A stretch of DNA of 64,000 nucleotides, from positions 2,790,001 through 2,854,000 of the forward strand of contig NZ_JAIEZP010000001.1 of the NCBI RefSeq assembly GCF_019679475.1, written 5' to 3'. Origin of the DNA: Hyphomonas sediminis. Lineage in GTDB: Bacteria; Pseudomonadota; Alphaproteobacteria; Caulobacterales; Hyphomonadaceae. Positions 54,190-61,474 of this stretch are shown in pieces (position 1 is the first letter of the stretch; every line of letters begins with the position of its first letter). The notes under the pieces were generated by a model, which was not told the DNA's origin, did no database searches, and saw nothing but the letters and a program-made list of their open reading frames with translations. The translations under genes were made by a program, and so were the position numbers.

Positions 54190-55008
54190 CTATTTTTTAG
54201 ACATCTCGACAACACGTGGTGTACGGATAGGCTCCACACGCTCAATGTCCCAGCTTCCATGGGTCGCCTCGTGGAACCGGCCGCCCTCAAAGCTCTGCAC
54301 ATTCAGCACCGCGATCCCGTCTTGGATTGAGATAATGTTGAATGCTGGCGGCTGCGCCCGCAGCCGCGTCGACAATGTACCTGCCGTGATGGCGATATAT
54401 CGCCCTTGCGGCTCTCGGATCAGTTCTGCGTGCGGCGTATGCACATGCCCGGTCAGCAAGATTTGAACCGGACTCGCCGCCAGCCGCGCACTCGCCTCCG
54501 CCCCGCGGCGCGTGGCCGTCTGCAGGCTGGCTTTCTCGGGAGACTGGAAAGGATGGTGGCAGGCGACGATGCGAACTTCACCTTCGCAGGCATCCGGCGG
54601 CCCGATGGCCGCGTCAAGATCATCCAGATTTACGCTGCCCTCCGCCCAGTTCATGCGCGCTTGCCATCCCCGCGATGTATTCAGCCCGCGAATTGAAACG
54701 CCATCAAGTTGGAGCGGTCGCGTCAGGCCACCAAAATAGCGCTCATATCGACCAAATGCGTCGGCTGCACGCGCTGGCAGGTTTAGCAAGGGCGTGTCAT
54801 GATTTCCCGGAATGCTGAGCACCGGCGCACTGAATTTCGAAAGCCACTCCTGCGCCGCCTGAAACTCTTCCCGCTTACCTCGCTGCGTCAGGTCACCGGA
54901 TACCACAATCGCATCCACATCAAGTTCCCGGATGATACCCGCAGCAGCGCTCAACGCGTCTCGGTTTTCCCGGCCGAAATGAAGGTCTGCGAGGTGGGCC
55001 AGTTTCAA
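54190..55008 (-). CDS. metallophosphoesterase (calcineurin-like)
   Basis: This 272-residue calcineurin-like phosphoesterase has all five metal motifs: LADLHFG (Asp8, His10), VSGDLTQRG (Asp39), PGNHDTP (Asn69, His70), CHHPF and TGHVHTPH. It resembles Icc/CpdA-type enzymes but could act on phospholipid-derived or nucleotide phosphodiesters. It overlaps the lipid-kinase gene by 4 bp, so the two are translated together. The pairing suggests opposing or sequential phosphate chemistry on a lipid; this is inference. Confidence 0.9.
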   Translation of the reverse strand: MKLAHLADLHFGRENRDALSAAAGIIRELDVDAIVVSGDLTQRGKREEFQAAQEWLSKFSAPVLSIPGNHDTPLLNLPARAADAFGRYERYFGGLTRPLQLDGVSIRGLNTSRGWQARMNWAEGSVNLDDLDAAIGPPDACEGEVRIVACHHPFQSPEKASLQTATRRGAEASARLAASPVQILLTGHVHTPHAELIREPQGRYIAITAGTLSTRLRAQPPAFNIISIQDGIAVLNVQSFEGGRFHEATHGSWDIERVEPIRTPRVVEMSKK

Positions 55009-55850
55009 GTTCCACCTCCGGCAACCAACACACAGGCCGCTTTTGCAATATAAGTCACGCTCACGCTTTCGCCTGGCTCACAAGGTTCGCCGTCCAGGGT
55101 CGCAGAAATCGCATCCCCCTTGGCATGGCGCATACGGATCGAAGCTGCCCCCGCCGCGTGAAAGTGCGCGCCCTCGCGCCAGCCTTTGACCATTGCATCC
55201 AACGCGGCAGCGGCAAGGTCCAGATGATTGTCCGGCGCGACCACCGCGATTTCCAGACCGCCATCCGCGTCCGGCAGCACCGCCGCCGCGGTTGCAGGAA
55301 ACGCCCTGCGCTCGCCCGCGAGGTTCACCTCGACTTCAAGACTGGACTCGACATCCAGCGTGTCCTTGTCGGTCAGGATGCTGACTGCCTCCAGCAGCGC
55401 GCCCTCCCGTACTGCCTCACGGGATTCCCCCAGATGTGTCAGTTGACCGAACAAGGCCGCAACGTAAAACCTCTGCCTGCCGACCTCCCCCGCCGGAATC
55501 CATTCCGACTTGGGTGACGCCAACACAGTCTCGACAATCTTCTTCCAGTTCAGCTCGCCCGCATGCAGGCGCTTCGGCAGCAGGTTCATCGTCCCGCCGG
55601 GAAGCACCAGCACAGGCGTGCGATCGCTGGAAGTTTGAAGCACGGTGCAAATCGTGCCGTCGCCGCCCCACACGGCAATCGCCTCCACACCGGCTGCGTT
55701 CAGCCCCGCGACCTGCTCCTCAAGATCAGCTTCCAGGCTGGCTGGCAGGGCCACCTCATGCCCCAGCTCTTCCAGCAAGGCCAACAACTGATCGCGCCCA
55801 TCTTCCGGCACGGAGCCAGATTTCTCGTTGACAATAGTCCCGAGCTTCAT
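55005..55850 (-). CDS. diacylglycerol kinase family lipid kinase
   Basis: This 281-residue protein of the DAGK_cat/YegS fold begins MKLGTIVNEKSGS and has the nucleotide motif WGGDGT (61-66) and PGGTMNLLP (84-92). The C-terminal half has the beta-rich lipid-binding part with DGEPCEPGE near the end. It phosphorylates a lipid such as diacylglycerol, sphingosine-like base or ceramide. A perfect EcfG-type promoter lies 22 bp upstream, so the operon (kinase, phosphoesterase, lipoprotein) is probably part of the general stress regulon. Confidence 0.9.
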   Translation of the reverse strand: MKLGTIVNEKSGSVPEDGRDQLLALLEELGHEVALPASLEADLEEQVAGLNAAGVEAIAVWGGDGTICTVLQTSSDRTPVLVLPGGTMNLLPKRLHAGELNWKKIVETVLASPKSEWIPAGEVGRQRFYVAALFGQLTHLGESREAVREGALLEAVSILTDKDTLDVESSLEVEVNLAGERRAFPATAAAVLPDADGGLEIAVVAPDNHLDLAAAALDAMVKGWREGAHFHAAGAASIRMRHAKGDAISATLDGEPCEPGESVSVTYIAKAACVLVAGGGT

Positions 55851-55872
55851 GCGCCACCTCTTCTCATCAGGA

Positions 55873-55897
55873 AACGCCTGGCAGCGCCCCAGGTTCC
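55873..55897 (-). promoter_or_regulatory. EcfG-type promoter for the lipid-kinase operon
   Basis: On the minus strand GGAAC (55897-55893) is followed after 16 bases by CGTT (55876-55873), an exact match to the EcfG consensus GGAAC-N16/17-CGTT. The kinase start lies 22 bp downstream. Confidence 0.75.
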
Positions 55898-55935
55898 GTC
55901 CTCACTGCAAGGTTAAAAAAATCAGATGGCGGATG

Positions 55936-55960
55936 GGAACCTGTTCATGGGCGGCGCGTT
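55936..55960 (+). promoter_or_regulatory. EcfG-type promoter for the entericidin gene
   Basis: GGAAC (55936-55940), 16 bases, CGTT (55957-55960): an exact consensus match, 38 bp upstream of the entericidin ATG and back-to-back with the promoter at 55873-55897. Confidence 0.78.
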
Positions 55961-55998
55961 TTTGATCCATCTGCAGCTCACTGAAAGGAGTGCTAAGA

Positions 55999-56151
55999 AT
56001 GAAAAAGTCGATCACTATTCCGATGATGGCTGTAGCCGCTGTTTTCCTGGTTGCATGCAACACGGTCGAAGGCGTGGGCAAAGACGTGAAAGCGGGCGGT
56101 TCGGCCATTGAAGACACGGCGCAGGAAGTCAAAGAAGACATTACCGAATAA
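55999..56151 (+). CDS. entericidin A/B family small lipoprotein
   Basis: This 50-residue gene was found by direct reading. It begins MKKSITIPMMAVAAVF and has the lipobox LVAC (Cys20) followed by NTVEGVGKDVKAGG, the standard entericidin motif, and an acidic amphipathic tail. The mature product of about 30 residues would be a membrane-bound lipoprotein; in E. coli EcnAB forms a toxin/antidote pair, but single alphaproteobacterial copies are typical stress-induced envelope peptides. AAAGGAG lies 8 bases before the ATG, an EcfG-type promoter lies upstream, and a terminator follows. Confidence 0.92.
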   Translation: MKKSITIPMMAVAAVFLVACNTVEGVGKDVKAGGSAIEDTAQEVKEDITE

Positions 56152-56173
56152 GCGGGCCGGAGCCATGCTCCAG

Positions 56174-56203
56174 AAAGGCGCGTCCTCAGGGGCGCGCCTT
56201 TTT
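56174..56203 (+). terminator. intrinsic terminator of the entericidin gene
   Basis: AAAGGCGCG and CGCGCCTTT form a 9-bp stem with a 10-base loop and a T-run. Confidence 0.85.
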
Positions 56204-56245
56204 CTTTGGATTGCCGCAGCACTCCGTGAGGCCGCCAGGACCAGC

Positions 56246-57949
56246 CTACTCCTCAGCTTCGCGATCGGCGTCTTTGACTGGCTCGACATGGAATGTTAGC
56301 TCAATCGTGATCACCTCGGCCGACGAGACATCTACCGATACCGTTCCCCCGATCTGCCGTGCAAAAGCGGAGAGGAACAGGTTCGTGTCCCGGTTCATTT
56401 CGGCATCGTCCTCGTTCTCCCCTCGCCCGCAGGTAAGCGAGAGATAACAGGCGCCGCCTTCAAGGCGAACAAATTTGAGGTTTACGTCGGCGTCGTCTTC
56501 TTCGGCTTCCGGACACAGAAGCCCAACCGCCTCCAACACAAACATCCCCAGCGGAACGGCCATGTCGGCGGGCAACAAGGCGGGCGAGACATCCGGAGTT
56601 ATGTGGCGACCGCCCTCGGTCCAGCCCTGCTGCTCATCGACCTGGTTGCAGATCGCATTGAACAGGTCCATCGCCTCGACCGTATCAAGGTCGCCCTCAT
56701 TCAACAGCGTGTGGTGAACTGCCGCCATCATGGCAACCCGGTGCGCCGCCACCTTCAGGGCCGATTGCGTCTCCACCAATGGCTCCCCACGGCCCTGCAG
56801 TTTCAGCATGCTGAGCATAACCTGAAGATTATTCTTCACCCGGTGATGCACCTCGCGGAACGCCGCCTTCATCTGACTAAGGGCGCCTTGCAGGTCGGCT
56901 TCATGCTTGGAAACGCGACTGGTAAGATCGTCGAATGCCTCGGCGACCTGCTGCATCTCCAGAGGCGCGCGCGACAGTTCCGGCGCCAACGGGGTGTAAA
57001 GACTGGAGGCGCGCATATCCATGATGCGGATCCGGATGCGCTCCAGCCAACGCAGGATCATCGCATCGGCAATCCAGCTCACCGCCAGAAGCGCTGCAAG
57101 ATAGGCCAGAATGGGCACCATGAAGGCAAAGATAACCTCCATGCGCTGCGGCGGCGCCGGAGAGCCGATCATCAGCCACAAGCCCTCGGTTGATATCGGC
57201 AGCAGCACAACATCCAGCGGCGGCCCCTGCTCCGGCTCAAGCCGGTAGGTTCGCCTGTCTAGCGCCGCGCCTTCACTGATCCACTCCATCGGCACGCCGG
57301 CCACGATGTTCGATCCGATCACCTGGCCGCCCGGCACCACGAAGGATACGGTCACGCCGGCCGTCTTCGCGGCACTAAGGCGCGAGATGATCTCTTCCAG
57401 CGACAATGTGATGCCAACCGAGCCTGCATATTCTCCGTTATCATCGGTTGCGCGGCGCATCATGTAGATTGCAGGGTCGCCCAGCGTCATACTGCGCTCA
57501 CCGCTCACCTCCAGCGACTCCAGGCCCTTGCGCATCCGGTCATTCCATTCGAGCTGCGGCATTGGCATGCCGATCAGTTCATCTCCGGTCGAGGAACAAG
57601 TTACAGAGCCCTCGCCGTCGAACCGCATCACATTGCGCAAAGGCAGGTCCAGCGGCGTCAGCCGGGGCGCAAGCTGGTTGCAGGACAATTGCCGGTCGCT
57701 GGTGACGATCAAACGCAGCGCCGTGCGCGTGCGTGCCAGCGTCGCCTCCACATCACGCAGGCCCGACTGCCCGTCCTGTTCAAGCTCGAAATACCGGACC
57801 TGATCGTTGAACCGGTATTCGCTGCGGGCATACACTGCGCCCATGATGAGCAGTGGACTGAGGACAATGGCCATCGCCACCATAACCTGCAGTCGAAGGC
57901 TCAGGCGGCTACGTTTGACCCTTCTTTTTTCCCCGCCCCCAGCTGTCAT
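56246..57949 (-). CDS. HisKA_2 sensor kinase of the general stress response, with degenerate ATP-binding domain (PhyK/PhyP-like)
   Basis: This 567-residue sensor has transmembrane helices at about 19-41 and 272-295 flanking a periplasmic sensing region. A HAMP-like linker leads to a HisKA_2 dimerisation domain, REVHHRVKNNLQVMLSMLKLQ (His368/His369). The ATPase domain (about 460-560) looks degenerate: the expected N-box Asn (ELVxNAxKH) is replaced in LEAVGLLCP, and the G1 DxGxG motif is replaced by TCGRGENED. It may thus act mainly as a PhyR phosphatase, as described for PhyP of Sphingomonas, rather than as a kinase. It overlaps ecfG by 4 bp as the third gene of nepR-ecfG-sensor. Confidence 0.88.
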   Translation of the reverse strand: MTAGGGEKRRVKRSRLSLRLQVMVAMAIVLSPLLIMGAVYARSEYRFNDQVRYFELEQDGQSGLRDVEATLARTRTALRLIVTSDRQLSCNQLAPRLTPLDLPLRNVMRFDGEGSVTCSSTGDELIGMPMPQLEWNDRMRKGLESLEVSGERSMTLGDPAIYMMRRATDDNGEYAGSVGITLSLEEIISRLSAAKTAGVTVSFVVPGGQVIGSNIVAGVPMEWISEGAALDRRTYRLEPEQGPPLDVVLLPISTEGLWLMIGSPAPPQRMEVIFAFMVPILAYLAALLAVSWIADAMILRWLERIRIRIMDMRASSLYTPLAPELSRAPLEMQQVAEAFDDLTSRVSKHEADLQGALSQMKAAFREVHHRVKNNLQVMLSMLKLQGRGEPLVETQSALKVAAHRVAMMAAVHHTLLNEGDLDTVEAMDLFNAICNQVDEQQGWTEGGRHITPDVSPALLPADMAVPLGMFVLEAVGLLCPEAEEDDADVNLKFVRLEGGACYLSLTCGRGENEDDAEMNRDTNLFLSAFARQIGGTVSVDVSSAEVITIELTFHVEPVKDADREAEE

Positions 57950-58554
57950 CCGTTATGCCGGCTGAGTACGTTGACCTGGTCCATGATGTCGTTGAACGCG
58001 GCTTCCCCGGAGGTCACATTCGCCCCCTGAGGCGCGGAAGGCGCCGCGCTGGCATCGGCGTCCAGCAGCTCGGCGAGCGCCTTGCGGGCGCGGCTGACGC
58101 GGCTCTTGATCGTACCGACAGCGCAGCCGACGATTTCAGCGGCTTCCTCATAGGCCATTCCGCCTGCGCCAACGAGAATGATCGCTTCGCGTTGGTCCTG
58201 CGGCAGGTGTTCCAACGCGTTTCGTAACGCCACAAGCTCCAGGCCCTTGTCGGGATTGTCGGATGCAACCAGCGTCGCTTCCGCCACGCCGGGCTCCAGC
58301 GCTGTCGAGCGCCAGCTGCGGCGCTTTTCCGAATAAAACGCGTTGCGCAGGATGGTGAAGGTCCAGGCCTTGAAGCTCGTATTCTCAGTATAGCTTTCTC
58401 GTGCATTCCACGCTTTGAGCAGCGCATCCTGCACCAGATCGTCTGCCTGCACCGGATCGCCACAAAGGCTTCGCGCAAAGGCGCGCAGGTGCGGGGTCAC
58501 CTCAATCAGCGCCGCCTTGAATTCGGCCAGCGAAAGGGCCTGAGTGGTGCTCAT
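57946..58554 (-). CDS. ecfG: ECF sigma factor EcfG, general stress response
   Basis: This 202-residue ECF sigma factor (ECF15 type) directs RNA polymerase to general stress promoters. Sigma-2 includes FARSLCGDPVQADDLVQDAL and sigma-4 has LPQDQREAIILVGAGGMAYEEAAEIVG with the helix-turn-helix VGTIKSRVSRARKAL. It overlaps both nepR and the sensor gene by 4 bp. Its activity is held off by NepR until phosphorylated PhyR binds NepR. Its predicted promoter motif occurs several times in this island. Confidence 0.95.
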   Translation of the reverse strand: MSTTQALSLAEFKAALIEVTPHLRAFARSLCGDPVQADDLVQDALLKAWNARESYTENTSFKAWTFTILRNAFYSEKRRSWRSTALEPGVAEATLVASDNPDKGLELVALRNALEHLPQDQREAIILVGAGGMAYEEAAEIVGCAVGTIKSRVSRARKALAELLDADASAAPSAPQGANVTSGEAAFNDIMDQVNVLSRHNG

Positions 58555-58757
58555 GCATCACCATCAGCATTGGTTTTCCCAGACTTGGCCTTCTCTTCCG
58601 CCTGCTCCAGCAGTTTGAAGAAGTCGTCCGGCACGCTTTCGCTCAAAACGCCGTCGTACATTTCACGAAGACGTTCGCCGATTGCCCGGTTGCCAAGGCG
58701 GCGTTGACCACGCCGGCCTTCGGGGTCTTTTCCATTCAGTTTCCCGGTGTCACTCAT
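58551..58757 (-). CDS. nepR: anti-sigma factor NepR
   Basis: This 68-residue NepR binds and inhibits EcfG. The core IGERLREMYDGVLSESVPDDF with the following FFKLLEQAE matches the two amphipathic helices of the family, followed by a short charged tail. The open frame continues to 58913 but the ATG at 58757 (MSDTGKLNGKDPEG) gives the typical size. The stop overlaps the ecfG start by 4 bp. Two EcfG-type promoters lie upstream, giving feedback control. Confidence 0.93.
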   Translation of the reverse strand: MSDTGKLNGKDPEGRRGQRRLGNRAIGERLREMYDGVLSESVPDDFFKLLEQAEEKAKSGKTNADGDA

Positions 58758-58829
58758 GACTTGCCTTAAATTCCATCCATTTGCGGCCCGGCACACCCAA
58801 AGAGGCGAATTGGCCTTATTCGCGCCATA

Positions 58830-58854
58830 AACGCCCCGATGATCGATAGGTTCC
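58830..58854 (-). promoter_or_regulatory. EcfG-type promoter, proximal, for nepR-ecfG
   Basis: On the minus strand GGAAC (58854-58850), 16 bases, CGTT (58833-58830): an exact match, about 70 bp upstream of the nepR start. Confidence 0.8.
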
Positions 58855-58893
58855 ATGGTCAGCTGCATATAGCGAAAAAACTCTGCAGCCCGT

Positions 58894-58918
58894 GAAACCA
58901 ATCTGCATCCCATGCGTT
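58894..58918 (+). promoter_or_regulatory. EcfG-like promoter for phyR (one mismatch)
   Basis: GAAAC (58894-58898), 16 bases, CGTT (58915-58918), 30 bp ahead of phyR. The -35 has one mismatch to GGAAC. Its -10 is two bases from the -10 of the opposing promoter at 58921-58945. Confidence 0.6.
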
Positions 58919-58920
58919 GA

Positions 58921-58945
58921 AACGCTCAGATAGCAAAGAGGTTCC
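58921..58945 (-). promoter_or_regulatory. EcfG-type promoter, distal, for nepR-ecfG, overlapping the phyR promoter region
   Basis: On the minus strand GGAAC (58945-58941), 16 bases, CGTT (58924-58921): an exact match that reads toward nepR, 163 bp upstream of its ATG. Its -35 lies between the phyR ribosome-binding site and ATG. Confidence 0.65.
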
Positions 58946-58948
58946 CCT

Positions 58949-59737
58949 ATGAATCTGATCGCACAGTACGGTCCACACCTCCCATTTCTCCGCCGGTACG
59001 CGCGCGCCCTTACAGGCGCGCAAGAAAGCGGCGACGCTTATATTCGCGCCTGCCTTCAGGCGCTGAGCGAGGATCCCGGCTTGCTGGTCGAGGCCTCCTC
59101 GGCGCGTGTCACTCTTTACCGGTTCTTCCACGCAATCTGGTCCACAACTGGGGCAAAACTTGAAACTTCCGGGAAATCGGCTGGATCAGCCCCTGAAGCG
59201 CGCCTGCGGGCGCTGGCGCCGATCCAGCGTCAGGCCTTCCTTCTGACCACGCTCGAAGGCTTCACCCGCCCGGAGGCTTGCGAAATTCTCGGGAAAAGCG
59301 TCCCTGAACTCGAACAACTGCTCGACACTGCGCACCGCGAGATCGAACAACAGCTGTCCACATCGGTCCTGATTATCGAAGACGAGCCAATCATCGCGGC
59401 AGACCTCGCCAATCTCGTGGAAGACCTGGGCCACAAGTTCGTCGGCAACGCCACCACGCGCAAACACGCCGTCGCTCTTGCCCGCAAGGTTAAGCCTGGC
59501 CTCATCCTGTGTGATGTTCAGCTTGCGGATAACTCTTCTGGCATTGACGCCATCCAGGATATCCTGGCGGACTTTGACCTGCCCGTCATCTTCATCACCG
59601 CTTTCCCGGAGCGCCTGCTGACGGGTGAGCGTCCCGAGCCGACTTACCTCATCACCAAGCCGTTCCAGGACGACACGGTAAAGGCTGCCATAAGCCAGGC
59701 CCTGTTCTTCCACGCCCAGGCTGAGCCGCTGGCCTGA
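58949..59737 (+). CDS. phyR: general stress response regulator PhyR
   Basis: This 262-residue anti-anti-sigma response regulator has an N-terminal sigma-like domain (about 1-135, with LRALAPIQRQAFLLTTLEGFTRPEACEILGK as pseudo-sigma-4) and a C-terminal receiver domain (about 139-255). The phosphoacceptor is Asp189 in LILCDVQLAD, with Glu144/Asp145 in IIEDEP and Lys237 in ITKPF. On phosphorylation the sigma-like part binds NepR and frees EcfG. It is divergent from nepR-ecfG-sensor. AGAGG lies ahead of the ATG. Confidence 0.96.
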   Translation: MNLIAQYGPHLPFLRRYARALTGAQESGDAYIRACLQALSEDPGLLVEASSARVTLYRFFHAIWSTTGAKLETSGKSAGSAPEARLRALAPIQRQAFLLTTLEGFTRPEACEILGKSVPELEQLLDTAHREIEQQLSTSVLIIEDEPIIAADLANLVEDLGHKFVGNATTRKHAVALARKVKPGLILCDVQLADNSSGIDAIQDILADFDLPVIFITAFPERLLTGERPEPTYLITKPFQDDTVKAAISQALFFHAQAEPLA

Positions 59738-59753
59738 CGCGCAGGCCTATTAC

Positions 59754-59778
59754 GGAACCATTCGCTTTCTCCCTCGTT
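59754..59778 (+). promoter_or_regulatory. EcfG-type promoter for the DUF883 gene
   Basis: GGAAC (59754-59758), 16 bases, CGTT (59775-59778): an exact match, 31 bp upstream of the ATG at 59810. Confidence 0.8.
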
Positions 59779-59809
59779 AGTGTTTGCAGGACACTGAAAG
59801 GAGAAAGCG

Positions 59810-60157
59810 ATGGCCAGCCCCCAAACCGCCACCCGTAAATCTACCCGTTCCCGCGCAAACGGGCATGACAAGAAAGCCGTTGCGGCCGCCGCAGCGCGCC
59901 ATGATCTGCACACGGCGCAGGAAGCCGCCGAAACATTCGTTTCTGCCGTAAAATCGTCCGCCGCGCATTTTGGCGAGCATGTCGGCCGCACGATGGGCGA
60001 AAAAGTCGAGAAAGCGCAGAACGGCGCCGAGCATGTTGCCGAGAAGGCAAATGACGCCCGCCACAAGCTGGAAGATCGCATCCGCGAACGCCCGCTGACA
60101 TCTATCGGCATCGCCGCCGGTGCAGGCGTCCTGCTCGCCCTGCTTTCGCGCCGCTAA
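59810..60157 (+). CDS. DUF883/ElaB-YqjD family C-tail-anchored protein
   Basis: This 115-residue protein has a basic disordered start and a long amphipathic helix (about 25-90; AAETFVSAVKSSAAHFGEHV and repeats rich in Ala, Lys and Glu). It ends in the tail anchor ERPLTSIGIAAGAGVLLALLSRR typical of YqjD/ElaB proteins, which tether ribosomes or other factors to the inner membrane in stationary phase in E. coli. AAAGGAGAAAG precedes the ATG and an EcfG-type promoter lies upstream. It is followed 3 bp later by a YqjE-like gene. Confidence 0.85.
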   Translation: MASPQTATRKSTRSRANGHDKKAVAAAAARHDLHTAQEAAETFVSAVKSSAAHFGEHVGRTMGEKVEKAQNGAEHVAEKANDARHKLEDRIRERPLTSIGIAAGAGVLLALLSRR

Positions 60158-60160
60158 GCG

Positions 60161-60595
60161 ATGACCGGCAGCCTGAAACTACGTCTCATGCTGATGGCCA
60201 GTGGGTCCGTAGTCGGGCTCGCTGGCGCAGGCGCGCTTACCTGGGCAACCGTTGTCGCGCTTGCGCCGCACATCGGCATTGCCGGCGCCAGCGCCCTTGT
60301 CGGCGGCATCCTTGTTACCGGCGCCGCTGTCGCGATGTGGAAGGCAACCCGCCCCCGCGTCCCGCTCGAAGACGAGTTCGCAGGTGTCACCTCTGCAGCC
60401 GCCAACACTATCACCTATATTCGTGACGATACGATTGACACACTGACCGGCATGTCACTCGACACGGTCAATCGCATGGTATCGAAACAGCCGCTGCTGA
60501 CGCTCGCAGGCGTCGCCGTTGCTGCCTATGCTGTTGCCCGGATGCCAAATACGACCGCCAGCCTAGTAGACAGGGTCCTCACCCGACTCACTTAA
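60161..60595 (+). CDS. YqjE-like small membrane protein
   Basis: This 144-residue protein has two closely spaced hydrophobic helices in the first half (about 10-33 and 37-58), a soluble middle and a third hydrophobic segment near 112-128. The layout after a YqjD-like gene resembles the yqjD-yqjE pair (phage-holin superfamily DUF1469), although the second half differs. The 3-bp gap makes it part of the EcfG-controlled operon. Function is unknown. Confidence 0.72.
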   Translation: MTGSLKLRLMLMASGSVVGLAGAGALTWATVVALAPHIGIAGASALVGGILVTGAAVAMWKATRPRVPLEDEFAGVTSAAANTITYIRDDTIDTLTGMSLDTVNRMVSKQPLLTLAGVAVAAYAVARMPNTTASLVDRVLTRLT

Positions 60596-60709
60596 GGCTA
60601 GCAACATCAAGTTTGCCCAGCGCGCTGCCCCGCATGGTGTGCGCCGGGCGCCTTCTTTGAGAATACCTCAGTAGGCGGTAATATTTTTTAATCATCCCCC
60701 ACATTACAC

Positions 60710-60735
60710 GGAACCTGCAGCCCACCCCATGCGTT
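60710..60735 (+). promoter_or_regulatory. EcfG-type promoter for the DUF1328 gene
   Basis: GGAAC (60710-60714), 17 bases, CGTT (60732-60735): an exact match with the longer spacer, 47 bp upstream of the ATG at 60783. Confidence 0.78.
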
Positions 60736-60782
60736 TCCTTTGCATAGACCGCCCCAATGGTCACAGAACAAAGGAGATTTCC

Positions 60783-60956
60783 ATGCTTGGTTGGGCACTC
60801 ACATTCTTCGTCCTGGCGATTATCGCCGCCCTGCTTGGTTTCGGTGGCATCGCCGGCGCCGCTGCAGGTATCGCAAAGATCCTGTTCTTCGTCTTCCTGG
60901 CGCTTCTGGTCGTGAGTTTTCTCGTTCGCGCGCTCCGGGGCCGGAGCATCACCTGA
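60783..60956 (+). CDS. DUF1328 (YtjA family) small membrane protein
   Basis: This 57-residue protein is almost entirely two hydrophobic helices: [20 protein letters not shown] and [19 protein letters not shown], joined by a Gly/Ala-rich turn IAGAAAG. It ends in a basic tail. This matches DUF1328/YtjA, a stress-associated inner-membrane family of unknown function. AAGGAG lies 9 bases before the ATG. An EcfG-type promoter and a terminator frame it as a single-gene unit. Confidence 0.9.
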   Translation: MLGWALTFFVLAIIAALLGFGGIAGAAAGIAKILFFVFLALLVVSFLVRALRGRSIT

Positions 60957-60995
60957 CGCCCCATAGGCCCATAGGCCTGTCATCCCCAGACCTTC

Positions 60996-61021
60996 AGAGG
61001 CGCCCCCAGGCGCCTCTTTTT
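60996..61021 (+). terminator. intrinsic terminator of the DUF1328 gene
   Basis: AGAGGCGCC and GGCGCCTCT form a 9-bp perfect stem with a 4-base loop, followed by five T residues. Confidence 0.9.
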
Positions 61022-61081
61022 ATGACAATCGATGTCCTGCTCTGTTGCTGCCATGCCACAGAAAAAAATCTCGAAACCCAG

Positions 61082-61107
61082 GGAACTGAATCGTATGCCC
61101 GTAAGTT
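61082..61107 (+). promoter_or_regulatory. weak EcfG-like promoter for the CsbD gene
   Basis: GGAAC (61082-61086), 17 bases, AGTT (61104-61107). The -35 is exact but the -10 has one mismatch to CGTT. It lies 51 bp ahead of the CsbD gene. Confidence 0.45.
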
Positions 61108-61158
61108 ATTCAGGCGTGTGTCGCGAATGGCATGCTGGTAGCCCGAAAGGAGATCAAC

Positions 61159-61359
61159 ATGACGAACAAGAACACAGTCAAAGGCGTTGGCAATCAGATT
61201 GCCGGCAACGCAAAAGAAGCGGCGGGCAAGCTGACCGGCAATAAAATGCTGGAAGCCGAAGGCCGCGTGCAGGAGCTTAAAGGCGATGCGCAGCGCGCCG
61301 CCGGAAAAGCTGAAGACAAGGCAAAGAAAGCTGCGGACAATTTCCGCAAGTCTTTCTGA
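61159..61359 (+). CDS. CsbD family stress protein
   Basis: This 66-residue hydrophilic helical protein begins MTNKNTVKGVGNQIAGNAKEA and repeats the CsbD pattern of G-x-x-K-E-A-A-G-K-L-T-G. KAEDKAKKAADNFRKSF closes the chain. CsbD proteins accumulate under general stress (sigma-B in Bacillus, EcfG in alphaproteobacteria); their molecular role is unknown. AAAGGAG precedes the ATG by 6 bases. A GC-rich hairpin follows the gene. Confidence 0.93.
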   Translation: MTNKNTVKGVGNQIAGNAKEAAGKLTGNKMLEAEGRVQELKGDAQRAAGKAEDKAKKAADNFRKSF

Positions 61360-61413
61360 ATACGGAACTCCAGGCGCCGCGTCAGCGTCCCCCCCACCCC
61401 CTGAGGCGCCTGT

Positions 61414-61444
61414 CCGCCACCCGGTCCCCGCCGGGTGGCGGTTT
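61414..61444 (+). terminator. intrinsic terminator of the CsbD gene
   Basis: CCGCCACCCGG and CCGGGTGGCGG form an 11-bp perfect stem with a 6-base loop, followed by only three T residues. Confidence 0.75.
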
Positions 61445-61474
61445 CCGTTCAAGCGGCCTTCAATCATGGGAAAA

